64,000 bases of DNA. Source: Mycobacterium sp. URHD0025 (lineage in GTDB: Bacteria; Actinomycetota; Actinomycetes; Mycobacteriales; Mycobacteriaceae). Location of the stretch: contig NZ_AUEQ01000017.1 of assembly GCF_000426065.1 (NCBI RefSeq), positions 62,001 to 126,000 on the forward strand, written 5' to 3'. Under the pieces are notes generated by a model. The model did not search any database. It had not been told where the DNA came from and saw nothing but the letters and a program-made list of their open reading frames with translations. The position numbers and the translations under genes were made by a program. Shown here one piece after another: positions 60,443 to 64,000 of this stretch; the stretch's first letter is position 1; every line of letters starts with the position of its first letter.

Positions 60443-61429
60443 ATGCCAGCCATCACCGCAGACACCTTGACTCTGCCGCGCATCGCGGCAGCCCAGGCGT
60501 CTGAGACCGAACGTCCGGTCCGCTCGATCACGACCGGCCCGCGCGGATTCGAAGGCGAGGGATTCCCCGTCGTACGTGCGTTCGGCGGAGTCAGCGCCGC
60601 GGATCTGGACCCGTTCGTCCACATGGATCAGATGGGTGAGGTCGAGTACCAGCCCGGTGAGCCACGAGGCACGGATTGGCACCCGCACCGTGGGTTCGAA
60701 ACCGTCACCTACATGATCGACGGCCGTTTCGCCCACCAGGATTCACATGGCGGCGGCGGTCTGATCACCGACGGTGCCACACAGTGGATGACGGCCGGCT
60801 CCGGCATCCTGCACATCGAGACCCCGCCGGCCGAGCTCGTCGAGAACGGCGGCACGTTCCACGGCATCCAGCTGTGGGTGAACCTGCCCAAGAAAGACAA
60901 GTTCGCGACTCCCCGCTACCAGGCCATCGAGGGCACGGACGCCAAGCTGTTGTCCTCTCAAGACGGTGGCACGTTGGTTCGCATCATCGCCGGCGAGATC
61001 GAAAGCGAGACCGGGCCGGCGTTCGGTCCTGGTTCCACGCACACCCCGATCACCATGGCGCACGCCACGATTGAACCGGGCGCGCAGCTCAACCTGCCGT
61101 GGAACCGCGACTTCAATGCGCTGGTGTACGTGCTGAGCGGACGCGGCAGCGTCGGACCGGTGGCGCACCCGATCCATCAGGGTCAGCTCGCAGTGCTGGG
61201 CCCCGGTGACCGGATCACGGTGTCGGCCGAGGGAACTCAGGATTCGAACCGGCCGGCGATGGAAGTTCTGCTCCTGGGCGGCAAGCCGATTCGGGAACCG
61301 GTGTTCCATTACGGCCCGTTCGTGATGAACTCGAAGTCCGAGCTCATCCAGGCGCTGGAGGACTACCAGGCGGGCAAGTTCGGCCAGATCCCGCCGAATG
61401 CACTCATGCCGCACCGGCCGCTGAGCTGA
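60443..61429 (+). CDS. Pirin-family protein (second)
   Basis: A 328-residue bicupin with ligands His80 and His82 (DWHPHRGFETV), His124 and Glu126 (GILHIETPP). The C-terminal cupin includes EVLLLGGKPIREPVFHYGPFVMN. It differs from the pirin at 3817-4794 in its second-domain signature and so is not a recent duplicate. A TTGGAGGTAGCAG site precedes ATG 60443. Probably an iron-dependent enzyme or regulator; substrate unknown. It is convergent with the FUSC gene with an 11-base gap. Confidence 0.88.
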   Translation: MPAITADTLTLPRIAAAQASETERPVRSITTGPRGFEGEGFPVVRAFGGVSAADLDPFVHMDQMGEVEYQPGEPRGTDWHPHRGFETVTYMIDGRFAHQDSHGGGGLITDGATQWMTAGSGILHIETPPAELVENGGTFHGIQLWVNLPKKDKFATPRYQAIEGTDAKLLSSQDGGTLVRIIAGEIESETGPAFGPGSTHTPITMAHATIEPGAQLNLPWNRDFNALVYVLSGRGSVGPVAHPIHQGQLAVLGPGDRITVSAEGTQDSNRPAMEVLLLGGKPIREPVFHYGPFVMNSKSELIQALEDYQAGKFGQIPPNALMPHRPLS

Positions 61430-61440
61430 TCGAACGAGAT

Positions 61441-63597
61441 CTAACCGACCGACTCGGCGGGCTGAGGGTAGAGCAACTCCAGCTCGCCGAGATGCGCTGC
61501 GGCCGTTACCAACGGCAGGGCCGCCGAGACCGCGAGATCGGTTCCGTTGGCCTCAGCGCGTAGGGACACCACGAAACTCTCCCCGATCGGTACCAGTACC
61601 GACGTGGTGTCCGCGCCGGTGAGCCGGGCGCAGATCGCCGCGGCGTGCTCTTCGATGACCGAACGGGTCTGCGGATAAACGCCGAGTGGCGGCGGCACAA
61701 CGTCGGCGATCAGCTCGGCGACGGCCCTGACCCGGATGACCCGGTTGGCCGCCCGCACCGCGGGGGCCCGTTGGTCGGTGGGCCCACCGGTTTCCGAAAG
61801 ATATTGGCGGACAGCGTCGTCGAGTGTTCGCGTGACGGTGAGTGTGTCGTGGGCGAGGGCGATCACGCGGTCAGTGGCCGCCTCGGAGGCGCCCCGGGTC
61901 ACCCGCAGTACGGCGGCTTTGAGGAATTGAGCGCCCACCGCTCGGGCCTGATCGATCGCCTTGGACACCGATGCCGTCGCTCCGCGTGGCCACAGCAGCA
62001 CCGACGCCACGATCCCCACGAGTGCGCCGACGACGACGTCTTCGACCCGGACCAGTCCGACCCGCCAGCCGGTCGGTGCGATCAGGTTGAAGTTGATCAG
62101 CACCATCATCGTGAACGCCGCCTGGCCGGCGATGAACGATCCGACCTTGGGCACGTAGGCAGATCCGAATGCCACGAACGGCAACAGGATCCACATCACC
62201 ACCGGGTCCACGCCGACGAATTCGATGAGGACTGCGCCGAGGATGAAGCCGATCGTCGTGCCGGCCACCGCCCGCAGCACGCGCGTCCCGGTGTCCAGCG
62301 CGCTGCCGCGTAACACCGACATCACACCGAGCACCACCCAGAACCCGTGCTGCACGGGAAACACGTGGGTGACCGCCACCGCGAGGGCCAACCCCAGCCC
62401 CGTACGCAGGCTGTTGCGCAGCACTACGGCGCGAGCCGCCACCAGGCCGCGGGTGATGGCGGCGACCGCGACGGTCTCGGGCATCACCCAATCCGCGGCC
62501 CCGGTTTCCGGCAACTGCCGGCCCAGCACCCTGGCCCATACCGGACGGGCATCGGCCAGCGCCGCATTGCCGATCACGCGTCCGGTGACCGCGATGGTCG
62601 CCGAGATGGTGCGCCGGTTCAACAGAACACCGCCGACCTTGGCGGCGGCCGCGTCGTCGGCCATGTCGAGGATCTGGGTGATGTCCTCGCGGTAACTGCC
62701 CTGGGCCACGGTGCGCTGTTCGGCCAGGGCCGCGCGCAGATCGGCTTCGCGGGTGGCCCGCTCGGCCCGGTCGTGAATGGTCAGTAGCGCGGCGCTGTCG
62801 CGCAGTACCCGCACGGTGGGATCGCGCGTGGCTCCGAGCAGCTCGCCGGTCTCGTCGGTGACCTGGTCGCAGATCCAGCCCAGATCGTCGACGACACGAA
62901 CCAGCGCGCGGCTGCCCGCGCTGAGGGCGACGGGCCGGTAGTCGGCGCCGAGGAAGCTGGCGTACAGCGCGTTCATCGCCCGGGTGACGTCGCGGTCCGA
63001 GGCCTGGCCTTCCAGCCGGTCGGCCAACAGCCGGCACACCCGGGCCGCGTCGCGGCGCAGCTCATCGTGGTGGCGCGGCGCAAACAGGAACAGTGCGGCC
63101 GGCACGCACACCACCAGGGCGATCAGCCAGCCCAGCAGCCGGTCGGGAATGGGGCCGACGGGCGTGCACAGCGGCAGCACGAACAGCAGCAGGGTGGCGC
63201 GTTGCCCGGCGGCGACGATCTCGCTGAGCACGCCGGAGAACGTCACCACCAGACCGACGACGAACATCGCCGCCACACTCAGCCACGGGTATGGGGCCAG
63301 GACCGTGCCCAGCACGATCAGTACGAGCCCGTTGAGAGCCAGGCCGCCGTAGGCCAGGGCGCGGGCGGGCCGGTTTCCCGGGAAGTCCGCCGTGATGAGG
63401 AGGGACACCGCACCGAAGATCGCGAACAGCGGGGTCTGGGAGTCTCCGCCGACGGCGAAGCCGACCGCGGCGGCGATGGGCAGGACGATGGCGGCCCGCA
63501 CGGCGCGACGCAGCGCGTCGTTCTCGGGATCCCTGGCACGTAATGAGTCACGCAGGCGATCAACACCCCGGCGCCAGATCTCGGCCGGGGTCAGCAT
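61441..63597 (-). CDS. FUSC-family inner-membrane protein
   Basis: A 718-residue protein with two blocks of about six membrane helices each (about 30-175 and 370-510) around a helical cytoplasmic domain, and a C-terminal cytoplasmic tail. The order is that of the fusaric-acid-resistance/YccS-like family (aromatic acid or efflux transporter). Phrases such as GDSQTPLFAIFGAVSLLITADFPG and HGFWVVLGVMSVLRGSALDTGTRVLRAVAGTTIGF are diagnostic. Substrate is unknown. The TetR-like gene ends 11 bases upstream and may regulate it. Confidence 0.85.
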   Translation of the reverse strand: MLTPAEIWRRGVDRLRDSLRARDPENDALRRAVRAAIVLPIAAAVGFAVGGDSQTPLFAIFGAVSLLITADFPGNRPARALAYGGLALNGLVLIVLGTVLAPYPWLSVAAMFVVGLVVTFSGVLSEIVAAGQRATLLLFVLPLCTPVGPIPDRLLGWLIALVVCVPAALFLFAPRHHDELRRDAARVCRLLADRLEGQASDRDVTRAMNALYASFLGADYRPVALSAGSRALVRVVDDLGWICDQVTDETGELLGATRDPTVRVLRDSAALLTIHDRAERATREADLRAALAEQRTVAQGSYREDITQILDMADDAAAAKVGGVLLNRRTISATIAVTGRVIGNAALADARPVWARVLGRQLPETGAADWVMPETVAVAAITRGLVAARAVVLRNSLRTGLGLALAVAVTHVFPVQHGFWVVLGVMSVLRGSALDTGTRVLRAVAGTTIGFILGAVLIEFVGVDPVVMWILLPFVAFGSAYVPKVGSFIAGQAAFTMMVLINFNLIAPTGWRVGLVRVEDVVVGALVGIVASVLLWPRGATASVSKAIDQARAVGAQFLKAAVLRVTRGASEAATDRVIALAHDTLTVTRTLDDAVRQYLSETGGPTDQRAPAVRAANRVIRVRAVAELIADVVPPPLGVYPQTRSVIEEHAAAICARLTGADTTSVLVPIGESFVVSLRAEANGTDLAVSAALPLVTAAAHLGELELLYPQPAESVG

Positions 63598-63608
63598 GAT
63601 CGCCGATG

Positions 63609-64000
63609 TTAGACGGGCTGATCAGATCCGGTGGCCGGAGTGAATCGGCCGGATTCCAGCGCGTCGCGCATCTGGGTGGTGATCCACTGCAGGGCGTCGA
63701 AGTCGCGCGGCAGGGTGCTCTGCTCGAAACCGACGATCAGATAGATACCCCAGGCCGCGAAATACCTGGCGTTGCCCTCATCGCCGATGAGCTCGAGAGC
63801 CGATTCGAAGAGAATGTCGAAGCGCAGCTGATCCACCACCGCCTGCACCGTGTAGACGCCGGGGTCCAGCGAGCTCCACACCCGGATGGCGGCCTCGGCG
63901 CCGTGGGGAAGCGCGAGCGCCTCGCCGATGAGGGTCTCGATGCGGTGGTGCGGGTCGTGGTCGGCGCGGACGGCTTCGACCACCCGCAGCGTGCGCGCCT
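63609..64000 (-). CDS. Possible TetR-type regulator, C-terminal part only
   Basis: The frame is open across the window's right edge, so only the C-terminal ~130 residues are seen. They are all helical (IETLIGEALALPHGAEAAIRVWSSLDPGVYTVQAVVDQLRFDILFESALELIG), which fits the ligand-binding half of a TetR-family regulator. The N-terminal DNA-binding half is outside the window, so the family is a guess. It reads into the FUSC gene with an 11-base gap, a common regulator-transporter pairing. Confidence 0.45.
   Translation of the reverse strand, partial: ARTLRVVEAVRADHDPHHRIETLIGEALALPHGAEAAIRVWSSLDPGVYTVQAVVDQLRFDILFESALELIGDEGNARYFAAWGIYLIVGFEQSTLPRDFDALQWITTQMRDALESGRFTPATGSDQPV

Noticed and set aside
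59159..60736. Minus-strand open frame of 525 codons
   Set aside because: It is antisense to ptsI and the pirin gene; no motif.
1..64000. tRNA, rRNA, insertion sequences, prophage genes
   Set aside because: I looked for tRNA-like cloverleaf signatures, transposase and phage-type proteins and saw none.

Overview
The window reads as a high-GC, fast-growing mycobacterium (Mycolicibacterium type, near the M. smegmatis/M. fortuitum groups). It carries a complete ESX-1 type VII secretion locus in the canonical mycobacterial order, a whiB6 gene on its upstream side, mycobacterial protein families throughout (PE/PPE, Esp, LprG-like, PknH-type sensor domains), and a fructose phosphotransferase system just beyond mycP1, which M. 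tuberculosis lacks. The species is inferred; no rRNA or tRNA gene is seen.

Layout. (1) 1-5.1 kb: the 3' part of a GTPase-associated (GAP1-like) gene coupled to a zinc-ribbon/P-loop GTPase, a split-barrel flavin/F420 protein, a pirin and a small DivIVA-repeat protein. (2) 5.3-26 kb: a signalling and envelope block between whiB6 and espE. It holds three related helix-turn-helix proteins (two with an N-terminal FHA domain), an EspI-like MinD/ParA ATPase, a Pro-rich membrane protein with three TQxV/TRxV motifs, two tandem lipoproteins, a Ser/Thr kinase whose outer domain resembles an iron-siderophore binding protein, four exported or membrane proteins with PknH-type four-cysteine sensor domains, and an FHA-FHA-ABC transporter that itself ends in a PknH-type sensor. 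An LprG-like lipoprotein, a DUF4189-like secreted protein, a small membrane protein and a zinc metallopeptidase follow. (3) 28.7-54.2 kb: ESX-1, as espE-espF-espG1-espH-eccA1-eccB1-eccCa1-eccCb1-pe35-ppe68-esxB-esxA-espI-eccD1-espJ, then an extra membrane-protein gene and espK on the plus strand, facing espL-espB-eccE1-mycP1 on the minus strand. (4) 54.5-60.4 kb: HPr, fruA, fruK and a DeoR regulator on the minus strand, with ptsI divergent. (5) 60.4-64 kb: a second pirin, a FUSC-family membrane protein and a truncated possible TetR-type regulator.

The most interesting part is region 2. A 13-bp near-palindrome, consensus GTAGCG-N-CGCTAC, lies in or beside the promoter of all three HTH-family genes and of the PknH-sensor operon, and is repeated in the whiB6 intergenic region. 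With a kinase (writer), FHA domains (phosphothreonine readers), short N-terminal threonine motifs in several membrane proteins (possible phospho-sites) and several outer sensor domains, the block looks like one phospho-signalling regulon next to ESX-1. This is an inference from sequence. I recall an FHA protein (Rv3863) at the matching place in M. tuberculosis, so this may be an expanded form of a conserved arrangement.
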